A DNA stretch of 64,000 bases. Origin: Rhodamnia argentea (Eukaryota; Streptophyta; Magnoliopsida; Myrtales; Myrtaceae). The stretch covers positions 6,710,001-6,774,000 of the forward strand of contig NC_063152.1 of the NCBI RefSeq assembly GCF_020921035.1, written 5' to 3'. Below the pieces are notes generated by a model, which ran no database searches, had not been told where the DNA came from, and was given only the letters and a program-made list of their open reading frames with translations. The position numbers were made by a program, and so were the translations under genes. Positions 10,151 to 22,200 of this stretch are shown here, piece by piece. Numbering within the stretch: position 1 is the stretch's first letter; each line of letters begins with the position of its first letter.

Positions 10151-13100
10151 ATTTCCAACTCCGCCGTTAGTTTATTTTAAATTGAGTTGAGTTATAATAA
10201 ATTTATCCCAAACTAATTTTTTAACCACCAAAAAATCAATACTTGTACACTTGTAATAAATTTATCATCCATTAGTTTTTTTTAAATTGAGTTAATATAA
10301 AAAAAAACCGGATAGTAAAAATCCCAGAATTTGATGGTAAATTAAAATTAGGGATAAATTTATTAACGTACATTTATATTTTTGGACAAAAATTATTTTG
10401 AGAATTTATTAAGTAAAAGGTTGGGGGTTTGTATTTTGATATTTTATGAGTTTTCTGTTTGATATGATTGGCATCACAAAAAAATTGATATGTGTGTGAT
10501 AATTTTTTATTTTGAAAAAATTATGATTCATTTACACGCCAACTTGTATTTTATAAATTTACCCTCGTTAGTTTATTTTAAATTGAGTATATAAAATCCA
10601 AACTTTGTGTATAAAACTCATCTTTAATTACTACGTGTCATCTAACTCAGTAATTTGATGATAAAATTTAACGAAAATTAACGAATGATAAATTTGTCAC
10701 ATGTGTACCAATTTATATTTTTGGCCGCCATGGGTAAATTTATCGCAAATGTATCAATTTGGAGTTCTCCGTAGTATTAACCTTTGAATATAAACGTAAT
10801 TTTAGAGTTTTTTTTTTTACATATATAAAATCGTCTAGACTTTACTTTAAAATTGTATTTAGATAAATTGAAATTTGTAGAGAGTGCTACAAATATTGAA
10901 ATATGAAAAAAAAAATAACGATTTAACAAGCTACAATACTAAATTTTTAGTTTAATAAAAAGATTCATGATATTAAGACTGTTAAATCTGTTTATCAAAT
11001 CTTGCAACAACAGGCAAGTTTAAATTCTCGCTATATTGAGATGGGATGGAGGTGGTGGAGCCACCGCAAGAAAATGAGCTTTAAGAGAAGAAGCCTAGGG
11101 AGTAGCAACGGAAGGTCCTACACCTTTATGACCAAAGTGACTATTACAAAGTTGTAAATAAGAGATGTGCGCATACGAACACACCTTCTTAAATGACACG
11201 TGAAATTTGACGAATAAAAGACACATACGCGTCATAAATTGAGTCAAAACTTAGTTTTAGTACCATGTCAGATACGCTAACCCAAAATGTTAAGAGATAT
11301 ATGGAAGGAAATTGCTTTTATATAAAAAGCATATAAACTATAAATGAAAGATATATAATATTTTAACCCAACGAAAAAGAGCTCAGAAATGAATTTTGAA
11401 CCAAATTTTTGTGGACCAATTTCGTTGCTATTAGGTACTTTTAGTTTTAGTAATTCCGATAACATAATTTCGTTTGCACAAAATAAAAAAAGGAAAAAAA
11501 AAAAGCCACCAAAAATCTTAAATTATATCTATTATGACACATTTACGCCAAACTTTCTTTGTGACACAAAAAACCTTGAACTTATATCCGTGCGACACAT
11601 TTATCTTAAACTTTTTTTCTTGCGACACGCGTCACAATTTGATGTAATTTTATCCCAAATTAAGTTTTCTGATGGCTTTTTCCCGATAAAAAGTTAACGT
11701 TCATATAGCGTGCACATCTTTACGAAGCCCAATTTTGAAAACCAAAATACGTAATATCGTCGCTTATTATTTGTCCATTTAATGAAGATTATAATGTTAT
11801 AAATATGTATAAAAAAAAAGCAATAAACACAATTATTTTTAGCTACAGCTCCAAGCCGTTTGCGTTTTGAATTTTCAAAAAAAAAAAAGAGTGGAATTAT
11901 GATACAACCATACAACCGTAAAGAGGTATTGACATGATTTTCCAGAGTAATGGATCGGCATCATGAGCTCCCTGGCCCTCCAAATAATTTAAAGATGGGA
12001 CGTGCATTTAATGACCCGACACATTAAATGCAAGAAATTAGTCCCCCCCACCAAGCAACTTTTCTTGAAGCTTAAATGCTCCAAATCGAACCCAAAAAAT
12101 ACAGAAATTATTCGTGAAAATGATATCTAAAATCTCAAGAAAAATTCTAAATAAGAGACTTAAAGTATCCTCATTTTCTCAAATAAAAATATGAAGTAAA
12201 ATTTTATCTCAAATAAAGACTTGAAATGTCCTTTTTTTTTTTCAAAAAATGGCACGATCAAGGGGTATTTTCGTCATTTAAATTTTTTGAATTTTTTTTT
12301 TAAATTTTTTCTTCTTTACTTTCCATTCATTTTCGTTGATGGCCGGTCTTAGATAATAGCTAGTCACCGGTGAGGGCTGAGCGACCTCGCCTAGGCAAGG
12401 CGAGCCGAGGCGAGGCAATCCTCACCTACAGCCATCAAGGCCGATCTCGCCTAGTTGAGGTGACCCTTGCCCTGCTCAGGTGAGGCCATCCATCCCTCGC
12501 CGTTGGTTGGCCATATCATGAGATGGACCACAAACGAAGGAAGGAAAAAGGAAAAAAAAAATCAGAAAATGCAAATAATGAAAATATCCTTGATCATGCT
12601 CTTTCTTCGAAATAATAAGAAGATTTCAGCCCTTATTTAAAATAAGATTCACTTCAGGCTCTTATTTAGAAAAGGACACTTCATGCCTTTATTTGTAATT
12701 TCCCTAAAATCTCATCTAATACTATTGCATATTACTGCTATAGAAATAACAACTTTCTTAAGCAGAGAAATTGATAAGAATAAGATTTCAAGTTAGATCG
12801 GGTATAAATCGCTAAAATTGTAGTATATAAAAAAAAAATGGTTCAATGTGGATTCAACGAGCCAATTCAGAAAGCACCAATTTTCGACCTACCTAAACCC
12901 GATCCGAGCCACCCATTTGATACCTATTAAAAATATAAAATCCCGGTTCATCGCAGTCTCTACATTGCAAAATAACATACCACCCGAAAAAAGAGACTAA
13001 TTCAGGAAAATGCGAAAAAAAAAAAAAACAAAGAAGCAGAAAAATTTCAGCAAGAACAAGTTTACTAAACATTGGGATACAAACTATACAAAGTGGAAAA

Positions 13101-13154
13101 CCATGTTCTTGGATTCTTTTTTTGTTCTTTTTTTAGCATTACATGTTCTTGGAT
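10151..13154. other. AT-rich intergenic DNA with MITE remains
   Basis: There is no gene here. Recurrent phrases such as AAATTTATC...CCAAACT (10190-10370, 10550-10760, 11540-11660) suggest several degraded copies of one short repeat family. One clearer element is listed separately. Confidence 0.5.
12130..12712. repeat. MITE with GC-rich core (copy 1)
   Basis: The left end (12145-12235) contains TTCTCAAATAAAAATATGAAG. The right end (12595-12712) contains, inverted, the same theme of alternating AAATAAGG and TTCATGCC-like blocks. The core at 12340-12520 is strikingly GC-rich and repeats CTCGCCTAGGCAAGGCGAG-like blocks. The same ends and a similar core recur near 34.97-35.34 kb and 52.71-53.09 kb, so this is a family of nonautonomous elements. 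Confidence 0.65.
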
Positions 13155-14930
13155 TCAAGAATGCCAAAGTCCACCCAACACACTGCGGAATTTGTTCGTG
13201 GACAGCTTCCTCACGAGTCTCTTTGCATCAGAAACCTCATCCTCTGCCAGCCTCTCTATGGCCTTCAGATACCCAGAATTGGCAATCTTCTTCCTTCCAC
13301 TGCTGCAGCTCGTCAACGACGTCAATGCAGATAGCAAGAACTTCCTCCGACCCGAATGATCCGCATCCGTCTCGATCAAATGCATCAGAAATTCCACGCT
13401 CTGCTCGTCCTGAGCGAACCTCTTCCTGTTCCTCGGGATCGAGACCATGCTAGAGAGCGACTCGGCCGCCATTTCGCGGACCCCGTGTGATTTCGCGTCG
13501 AGGAACCGGACGATCTCCAACATGAAGCCGGCGTCGCCTAGTGCCCTTTTAGCATCGTCCGATGATGTCTTGGTCAGCTTGAATGCCACCTTGAAGGCCA
13601 GTTCTTGGACCGAGGCCTCGCGGTCTCGGAGGTAGCGGACCACGACTTCCGCGAACCCGTGGTTCAGCATTATTTTGAGGCCGGTCTCGGAAGAGAAACA
13701 GAGATCCTCAATTGCCCTGAAAGCTACCTCCAGCGCTTTGGAAGACGATGAAGACGATGATGGCGGATTGAGGAGGCGCAATAAAGCATGGAATCCGCCT
13801 TCTCCGATGACCATTCGCCTCAAGAAATCATCCCCCGAGACAAAATCTTGCAGGAACTCGATTGAGCTAATCTGCACGGCCTCATCTCTAGACCTTGCTA
13901 GCCTGAGGAGCACTGAGATCACGCCTTCTTCAAGCATAAACCTCTTGATCTCCAAAACTCGGGCGAGATTCCGCAGCACCCCACAGGCAGAGCAAATCAA
14001 CTCTGCCTTGGCGAAGTCGGTGTTGGAAGAACATATTCTCAACAGAGCTGTGACACCGCCATGAGCGGAGACCCTCCACGCATTCTCTGAATTAGTAGTC
14101 AATTTCATCAAACACCTTGCAGACAGTTCTTTGCCCACTTCGCCACCGCATTCCAAAACCCTAACCAGTGGAGCCACAATCCCTGCCATTATCACCGCAC
14201 CATTGCATGAATCAAACCCTGCAACCACCGAGAGCACTCTCGCAGCCTCTTCTTGAACTTCCATCTCCAGAGAATCAAGAAAGCTGACCAGGAGGTGAAT
14301 GATCTCCCCAACTCCCATGACCACCTTCACGAACTTCTCATCTTCACTCGCAGCATCGTGCAAACTAGCCAGAGCTTGCCTCCTTATTTCTGGGTCTTCC
14401 TCAATCTTCATCCTCGTCAACAAATCCTCAACGTAAAACCTCATGTCCTCCTTACAAGCCCCGAACCTCGGCTTGGAGACAACAATGGCATACCCCTGAG
14501 GAAAAGAACCAGCTTTGCGCAACCCAGAGAGATCCTTGACATGGCAATGCAGCTTCGTCAAGACCATGTCCAAATTGCTCTGCATCAACAGCTTCCCACC
14601 GTAGGAACGAGCCACGCATTTCTCAGCAAGGCCACGGCACTCCCTGACCGTGGCCATCGCTTCTCGAACCGTGCCGGAAAGCTCAGCGCTCTCGTCGGAG
14701 ACGGCCAGCGCAGAAGATATCTCCACGAGCTTGCTCCGAATGAGCTGCCATTTCACTGCGAAGACCTTGATCGAGCGAGACAGGGAGGCCACCGAAGAAA
14801 TCGACTCGATGGCCTCTTCGCAGGTGGGGTTCGGGTCCGCCGATGATTCTCGGAAGCTCTGTTCTTGGAGTGATCGTCTGTGAGCCTCTCCAGCTTCTTC
14901 TTCTGCTTCTTCTTCTTCGTCTTCCCCCAT
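13155..14930 (-). CDS. Armadillo-repeat protein (UND-domain/vacuolar protein 8-like family)
   Basis: This is an intronless 591-residue protein. After a Glu-rich start (MGEDEEEEAEEEAGE) comes a helical region at about 35-180 resembling the N-terminal domain found in plant PUB-ARM proteins, with the motif RCMxL-like ECRGLAEKC and YGGKLLMQSNLDMVLTKL. Armadillo-type helices follow from about 190 to 585 (for example EVQEEAARVLSVVAGFDSCN, VREMAAESLSSMVSIPRNRK). There is no U-box, so no ubiquitin-ligase activity is implied. The relatives I know are the uncharacterised ARM superfamily proteins such as Arabidopsis At1g01830 and At2g45720; their molecular role is not established to my knowledge. The frame is intact, and the start is the only Met before the conserved region. 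Confidence 0.88.
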   Translation of the reverse strand: MGEDEEEEAEEEAGEAHRRSLQEQSFRESSADPNPTCEEAIESISSVASLSRSIKVFAVKWQLIRSKLVEISSALAVSDESAELSGTVREAMATVRECRGLAEKCVARSYGGKLLMQSNLDMVLTKLHCHVKDLSGLRKAGSFPQGYAIVVSKPRFGACKEDMRFYVEDLLTRMKIEEDPEIRRQALASLHDAASEDEKFVKVVMGVGEIIHLLVSFLDSLEMEVQEEAARVLSVVAGFDSCNGAVIMAGIVAPLVRVLECGGEVGKELSARCLMKLTTNSENAWRVSAHGGVTALLRICSSNTDFAKAELICSACGVLRNLARVLEIKRFMLEEGVISVLLRLARSRDEAVQISSIEFLQDFVSGDDFLRRMVIGEGGFHALLRLLNPPSSSSSSSKALEVAFRAIEDLCFSSETGLKIMLNHGFAEVVVRYLRDREASVQELAFKVAFKLTKTSSDDAKRALGDAGFMLEIVRFLDAKSHGVREMAAESLSSMVSIPRNRKRFAQDEQSVEFLMHLIETDADHSGRRKFLLSALTSLTSCSSGRKKIANSGYLKAIERLAEDEVSDAKRLVRKLSTNKFRSVLGGLWHS

Positions 14931-15229
14931 TTCTGCATCTACTAGCTGTTGTCGAAGGAGGACAATCTGCGAAGCCAGTGTCTGTAAATTTGAGAGGGGA
15001 TCAAAGAGGACGAGACTTCATCTTCGGTTCTTGGAAGAAGGAGCTGAATCGGAGGCTGTGCCTTCATTCATTGCCAGTACAGGGCTCTGAGTATTTGGAC
15101 TGGGGTGCGTGTCGCGTAAAAAGTGACACTTCACACAACGGTATTTTGTCACTTAAAACTTCGAAAATGAGATTTCTTGGACCGACCCATTTTTACTATT
15201 ATAAAAAACAAACGCATGCATTATATAAT

Positions 15230-15618
15230 ATACATCCAAAAAATTCTAAACTTATTATACGGCGGCTAATTCAGCCATGAACCGTTCGAATGTGTCAATT
15301 TAGTCTTATACCTTTTGACGATTTGTCAATATAGTCTTAAATCTTTCAAATGTGTCAATTCGATGCCAAACTTTCTGAAGTTTTTCCAATTTAGTCATAA
15401 ACCTATATTGATAGAAATGACTACGTTTGACAAATTATCAAATGATTTAGAACTAAATCATCCAAAATTTTATGACTAAATTAGCATAGTCGAAAAGTTT
15501 ATGGCCGAATTGACAAATCGTCAAAATGTTTTTAGAACTATATTGGCACAATTGAAAAGTTTATGATTGAATTGGCCTCCGCACAATAGGTTTAGGATTT
15601 TTTGGACAATTATCCCTA
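15230..15618. repeat. Foldback element, near-palindromic
   Basis: The left end (ATCCAAAAAATTCTAAACTT, 15233-15252) pairs with the inverted right end near 15580-15615 (GGTTTAGGATTTTTTGGACA). Between them, alternating phrases of the type 'tcaatttagtcttaaacctt' and their complements make the whole 0.39 kb one imperfect hairpin. It is a plant nonautonomous element and encodes no protein. Confidence 0.75.
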
Positions 15619-17060
15619 ATAAATTTTGTAATTATTTTTGGGTAAAAGCGATTAAACTTATGGAGAAGAGCGATTAATCCCTGGGGAAAAGCAAGAGCTT
15701 CGGATTGCCGGACAAAGCCATCGATTCTATACATTCATATCCCTAGAGAAAGCCAAAAGGCGACACATTTACACGTTGAGGGAAGGAAACTTCGCAAACG
15801 TTTCCCAATTCCTTTCACGGTCTTCTCTTTCCATCGCTGGCTTCTCTTCTTTTCAAGTTAAAAACTGTCTTTTCGCCATTTGAAGATGTGATCGACAGGA
15901 GATGCATCCCACAATGCAAATGAAAGGACTTTGGTTCTCATTAGCAAGAGACAAAAGCTTGGGGATTGGTGCTAGGAGAAAGATAGAGAGAGAAAGTTTT
16001 CTCTTTTTTAGATACTCAAGTACCGGTGGTAACTGGTTGATTAGCTTCTTCGCACCAACGGCGAAGCAGGTGCATGAATCGCTCTCCTCTGTGGCATTGC
16101 GAGTTGACCGTATGCGCTCGGCCATTTGCATATCGCCGGTCGATCGTATGCGCTCTGCCATTTGGATAAGAAGGCATTGGCCAATGCATGGAGAGAGAGA
16201 GAGAGAGAGGGGGAAGGACCACATAACCACATAAGTAAGCAGACAACTTCAACATCCGGAGGCGTGGGGATGATAAATTCTTGTAACCCCACGCCCATGT
16301 GAGAGACTGAAAAACCCTCCTCACTTGCCTTTCAACTGTTTGTTCTGTGATCTTGTAGAATGCTCACTTCCATCAAAAGGAATTCTAACCTAATAATTTT
16401 GTTCTCAATTGTATTCCTACCTCTCTTTCTCTCTCTCTCTTTTCCTCATTCATTCATGGGGACATTTTCGGCACCCGACAACAATATTTTTGGACATCCA
16501 CCCAAAAACACGAAAATGTATGGAAATTAACATATAATTCGGTCGATATGAATCCTTATTTTTTTCGATGCATAATTGACTCGATTCAATAGAACAAGTT
16601 TCGGGAAAGGAGAGATAAAACGGAAAGCTAATTGCGAAAAGTCGCTTTGCTTCAAAGGGAAAGGTAACCACCACGCATCAATGTACGTCTACATGTCTAA
16701 GTCTTGTTGGGCAAAGTTGACCCTATAAGCTATGTAACATGTAGCGGCATAAGTGAGAATACATAGAGGAAGAGATTATTGCTTGGGTTGGAAACAAAAG
16801 CAGGAACCAACCCAAGAGTATACTTGAATTGTCAGTTATTGATCCGGTTTTCACGGGCTTGTAATCATTCCAATTTCCAACTGCTTGAGATCGGCAATTA
16901 GCCAAAACAAAGATTGGGAACAAGGGAAAATCGGGAAAAAAAAAAGATTATGGGGAGCTCTAATCCAAGAAGAAAATCATACCGGTATAAGCGAAAATGC
17001 GAGACCTATGGGCCGTCATGTTAGAAAAGTTTCAAGATTGATGGTTTAGGGTATGTAGTG
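15619..17060. other. Interval without a supported gene
   Basis: Short frames around 15853-16324 contain an internal duplicated phrase (CGTATGCGCTCGGCCATTTG / CGTATGCGCTCTGCCATTTG) and a (GA)n tract at 16191-16210. They have no recognisable domain. I see no gene. Confidence 0.4.
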
Positions 17061-17062
17061 GT

Positions 17063-17815
17063 AGAAATTATCCAAAAGTTCTTAAACCTATTGCACGGTG
17101 ACCATTCGGTCCTAAACTTATTAATTGGTTAATTTAGTCATGAATCTTTTGACAAATTTTTGGTATGTTCTAATTTGACCAATATTTGCTAGAAATAACT
17201 GGTGCTATGGGCCAATTAGTGATGGCCAACCTGTGCAGCATGACCTAACAACCGGCAACTCCGATGGGGCTCAAAATGAACTCGTTTTGAGCATAAAAAT
17301 TAAATATTTTTATTTTGATTCTTTCTAAGAAATTTTTTTCTTTTCTTTTTGTCCCCCTCTCATTGTTCAACTTACGGATTTCCGGCCAATGTAGGGTCGC
17401 TGGGGCCTCAACGATTGCTATCGTTAGCCACAAATAAGGGCCACAACATTCTTGCCCCCTCACACTGATCTGGTCAGATGAGGGCGTCGCTACCCCGGCA
17501 TTGTCTATCAAGGCCGTGAAGGCCCTCGCCTCGCCTCACTCCGAGGTCCTAGTGATCTTGCCGGCTGGATCCAGGAAGATGAATAGTGAGGAAGGAGAAA
17601 AATTAAACAAGAAAAGAAAAGAACCCATTGGGCTCTAAAAACTAATCTTGTTTCGATAACCAATGATCTATATCAGCGATTTCTAGTCTAATCCGGCCAA
17701 AAGGACTACATTTGAAACCCCCGCAAAGGCTTAGAACTAAATTGATCAAATTGAAAGCTCATGACTAAATTGATTGCCGTACAACATACTTAAAACTTTT
17801 ATGATAATTTTCCCA
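17063..17815. repeat. Long-TIR element with GC-rich core
   Basis: The left end (CCAAAAGTTCTTAAACCTAT, 17070-17090) is the inverted complement of the right end near 17780-17810 (CATACTTAAAACTTTTATGA). The core at about 17220-17580 is GC-richer and unlike its surroundings. It is the same style as the 15.2- and 46.7-kb foldbacks but larger. No transposase frame is seen. Confidence 0.6.
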
Positions 17816-19220
17816 CACGTAGTGAATTCAATATTCAAGAGACTGTACATGGTAAATGTTCTACTTTATTGGGCCAACCCCATCTATTATGCATCATGTG
17901 CAAAAAATATGATTGTGCAAATATAGTTGTTTTCGAATATTCAAGTATTGTTCTATGCTAATTCTGCTTGAAAGACTTAGGACTATTGTGCACATGTTGT
18001 GATGTTGCGCCCACACTAAATGAAAGTTTGAACTGGTGGGAGCCTCTCTTTTGATGCTTCTAGACTACAAGATGTCGAGTTGCTACGAGACTGGGGGTGG
18101 CGTATAGACACAGGCCATGAATTCTGGGGTTGCAGAATGAAGCACACTTAAATGAAGAATGCCTCATCATTGATCACATTACTCTTCATGTATTCTGGCA
18201 AATTCAACCATGTAATTTGCTTGGCAATCCCAAGTTGGGGGAGACTTTTGCAATGTATGCTATAGGGTTTCTGCAACATGGAAAGCGACACGGTTTGAGC
18301 GTAACAAATAGTTTTAAGTTTCCGATAATGTTTTGCGTATATTCGGGCGATCCTTTACCTAAACCCGTACGCTCCGAAGAGACGGCTGGCATCGATCAAA
18401 TGAGTTCGTAGGCGAGAAGATACGCCCTGCCTCACTTTGAAACCTGCACGCCCCCATTAATTGACGATTCAAATGCATCATATTATCGGGATTATACACT
18501 CGTTAGGTAAATTGAGTTTCTTCGGATCAACTCAAAACAGAGCTTTTTCCAATTGGATCCACTAGCTGCATTCATGTTCCAACTTGGATCGTATGAATAA
18601 GTTTGTTGTGCTGAGTTACATAGAAAGAAGAAGCTGATAGTCAAAGGAGGCTATCCCCACTGCGCTTATCTTGGAGGCGCAAGACTTACTGGATCGGCTT
18701 CCCAACGCCACCGTAGCCCATGTGGGGAGAAACGATAACAAAACCGTGACTAAAGCCCAAAGACGAAATGTTCTCCATTTTTTGCTTTAAAAGGATGGTG
18801 AGAATGAGAGAAGAAATCACCAAAATGACATGACAAACTTGATCATTATCTGATATTTGAGACTGACGCTCAAAGTTGTTGAATTTACATGAATTTAGCG
18901 AGAATTATGCATTATAACATCGACTAGTAGGCAAACTACTTAAAACTTGATCATGAAGCAGAAACTTTAACTAACATTCACCATCCAGATGAAAGGATGT
19001 CTCCCAAAGGAAAATAATTTGAAGGTTCAAGCAGTTGAGCTTATTTGGGTAGCTATATGCTTAGTTGGCTGCCTACCATGAATTAATCAATGGGACTGTC
19101 AATTGAATTATTATTACAAGCAAAACTTTTCGGTGGCTCTCAAAGCTTTGAAAATCGAATCACTAAACCTATACGCCGCAGTTGGTGAGGAAAAGAAGAC
19201 CAGCATGAACTTACATAGAT
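17816..19220. other. Intergenic interval
   Basis: This stretch lies downstream of the NDB gene and upstream of nothing recognisable. I found no coding region that I could support. Confidence 0.4.
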
Positions 19221-22200
19221 TTAGATACGGCTCGAATCCCTCCCCCAAATGAAACGCCTTGTCCAATCTGATATCACCAACATCCTCGTGCGCCAGCTAA
19301 CTTGCTTGCTGAATTCAGCGATTAGCAAGGTTGCAGTTAGACGCTATTCAACGACCTCATGCTTGAAGGAAACATTTGGGAGAGAGAGAGAGAGAGAGAG
19401 ACCTTGCATAGACGGAATACCAGAGCCATTGACTACTGTGGCCAATTGAGACCCAATCACCTGGAAGTTGTGCTGCTGTCTGTTCTCCTCCCAGAGGAGC
19501 AAATTGTCCTAAATGCTTGTACCTTCAGGAATCAAGTCAAGCATATGAAGTTGTTTAACATATTAAAACACTTCTCAAAAGTCAAAATGTAATGAGCACT
19601 AGAAGAAAGTCTAGGAGAAAAATGAATCAACACAGAGATACGTGTATTATTTCTTCTGCGTAACTGTAAGCAGAATAAGCTCAATTCCCGCATTTGTATT
19701 CATAGGATTAAAATTGATCTCGATAATTCTTTGTGAGAAGGAAAAACAAGGAGTGATTTTCTCAAAGTTCAAGGATGGGATGCTTCAGCAAACTTTTACA
19801 TACCTAAAAGGACGGAACCGATGGCGACCCTCTCCTCTGAACCGGAGAGGACCTTCTGGATTTTTCTCACACTGCTCCATCCGGTTAAAACAATCAGCTA
19901 GATAGGAACCTTGCTGTGCTGCAACCTGTTTTAATATGGCAGATTCAAGAAAAACGACCAATGAATAACCCGATAGCACCATCTGGAAAAGCTTTTGATC
20001 ATGTCCGGACCTATACCTGGGCTGTTGCTGGAAGATTTTTCATCTGAGAATCCACCTGGGAAAGAGCCGACGTAAATTCAGCAATGTCTAATTCAATTGC
20101 TTCCTTCTTGACATCCCCCTTCGATTCCTTTAACAGATCAACAATGTCCCCCAATTTCTTATTCTTCAGGTACAGCTCCACCTGAGGGTATCTCTCACAA
20201 ATGTCAGCAATGACCTCACGAGCTTCTTTTGCAGTCAGCGTCCCGGAATTGTCCTTATCTGCCTTACTAAATATAGCCGCAATATCTTCCTGAGAACAAA
20301 AAATGAAAGGAATTGTCATGCCATGACTAATAGTTAGCTGATCAGCATATTTAGTGAAGCCCTATCTTTAAGAGAACGTATTCATGTTCTCTTAACTCGA
20401 GGGAAATCTCCAATTTCCGCCCCTGCTACAATACCAGGACGAATAGATTTCCAGTTCGAATTTTCTGAATATTTGAATTTTTAATAGAGCCACTTTGAGA
20501 TTAACCATTTCAATAATTCCCTGGAGCAGCTCTTAGCATTTCAACTGAGAAAGCCAAAGAAAAGAGTTCTAAACTAGAGTTATTAGGCACTCAGATTAAA
20601 TTGACTTTGCACACCGAAGCAGGTGCTGCATAGCGAGTGAAATCCGAACAGACAAAAATGAGAGAAATGTGGTGATGATCTTTTCATAATGAAATTTAAG
20701 GCACTGCAGACTGGCTTTAGCCATTATGTGCTGTGACAAGACAACTTGAACGCACATCAAAACATTTTCACATTACTAAAGTGCCGCATGGCAAATGGGT
20801 GTATAAATTTGGAGAGGCGTTAACTCTATCATTCAGAACAAAAAATTTTCAATGAAGATAAATGGTGACATGTCAACCTTAGCAATTCAAGTTATAAGGT
20901 AGATTGAGAAGTAAAGCTCTAGCAATGAAAATGAAAGAAGCCGTAAACGACAAGAAAGAAATGTATTACAGAGCTATATGGGAATGTTACCATGACTTTT
21001 CGCTGATTAATTGTAGCACAATCACCGAGTGCATATATGCTATCACATCCCTCGACACGAAGCCATTCATCAGTTGCCAGAGCACGTCTGTTGGCCTGTC
21101 TCACCAAAACGTTCATCCAAAATAATTATTTCGCACAAGTCTACAAGTTTATGGTTAACTTAAATGTCATATAGACTAGAAGCAGACAAATATTTATGTG
21201 AGATACCTGTCCAACTTGCTTCATGAAATCTCTGACTACAGGGCGCTGCCCAATACCAGTTGACCAGACAGCCATACCATAAGGAATAGAAGATGTTTCT
21301 CCAGTCTTCTCTTTGGTAGAAATTTCCTTATCAGTTACTTTCACAACCATTGACCCTGTCTTTAGATTGATTCCATCTCTTCGGAACTTGGTCTCAGCAA
21401 ATTGTGTGATTCTTTTGTCAAACCTGCCAAAGAATAAATGTCTTTAGTATGCTGAACCGAGTCTGGATTATGAGGATGATAAAACTTCCAGTATTAGTAG
21501 GAATATTACTCTTTCAGCTTCCAGATAGATAAGAGAGGCCGCTTTATCATTGTAAGATGCAAATGTTACAATTCTTCTAACTAACGCACAGAAACACTCC
21601 CATCGATAACATGACTCATGCCATGCCTAAGGCATAAAAGCTAGAATCCTCAAATAGCAGACATTCCACAACGTAATCTTCTACTTAAGAGGCAAGCATA
21701 TTAGTGAAGTTAAAATAGTTTCGACTTGAACACATATGCATGGTTGATCAAACAACAGTTTTTACGGTATGCGCTGATCCTGGAGAATATCTATATGGTG
21801 ATGTTTGAAAGTGCCCCCCAAGATGGAAGAAGAAAAATTGTCTAGATAGACACTAGATAGCTTGTATGCATCTACACAAAGATATAATCGGTTCACCAAA
21901 GAAACAACATAATGAAGTATAGAGTAATTACATGTTCAAGATATGATCAGCTGCCTCCAGAAGTGTTATATTCACTAACTCCTCCACCCGTGGATACAAT
22001 TTCACTAAATCCTCATTCACAAAGTCATGAAGCTCTGCAGCAAACTCCACACCTGATGGGCCACCACCAACAACAACAAAATGAAGAATTCTTCTTCGCT
22101 CTTCATCACTTAAGTTTGGTAGGCTTGCTCTTTCAAAACAGTCGATGACACTTCTTCGAATCTCTTGAGCATCCTCTACTTCCTAAAATATCAAAATGTC

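Noticed and set aside
15853-16324. Overlapping frames of about 100-125 codons around a (GA)n repeat
   Set aside because: They contain microsatellite-derived Ser-Leu runs, have no recognisable domain, and overlap one another on both strands.
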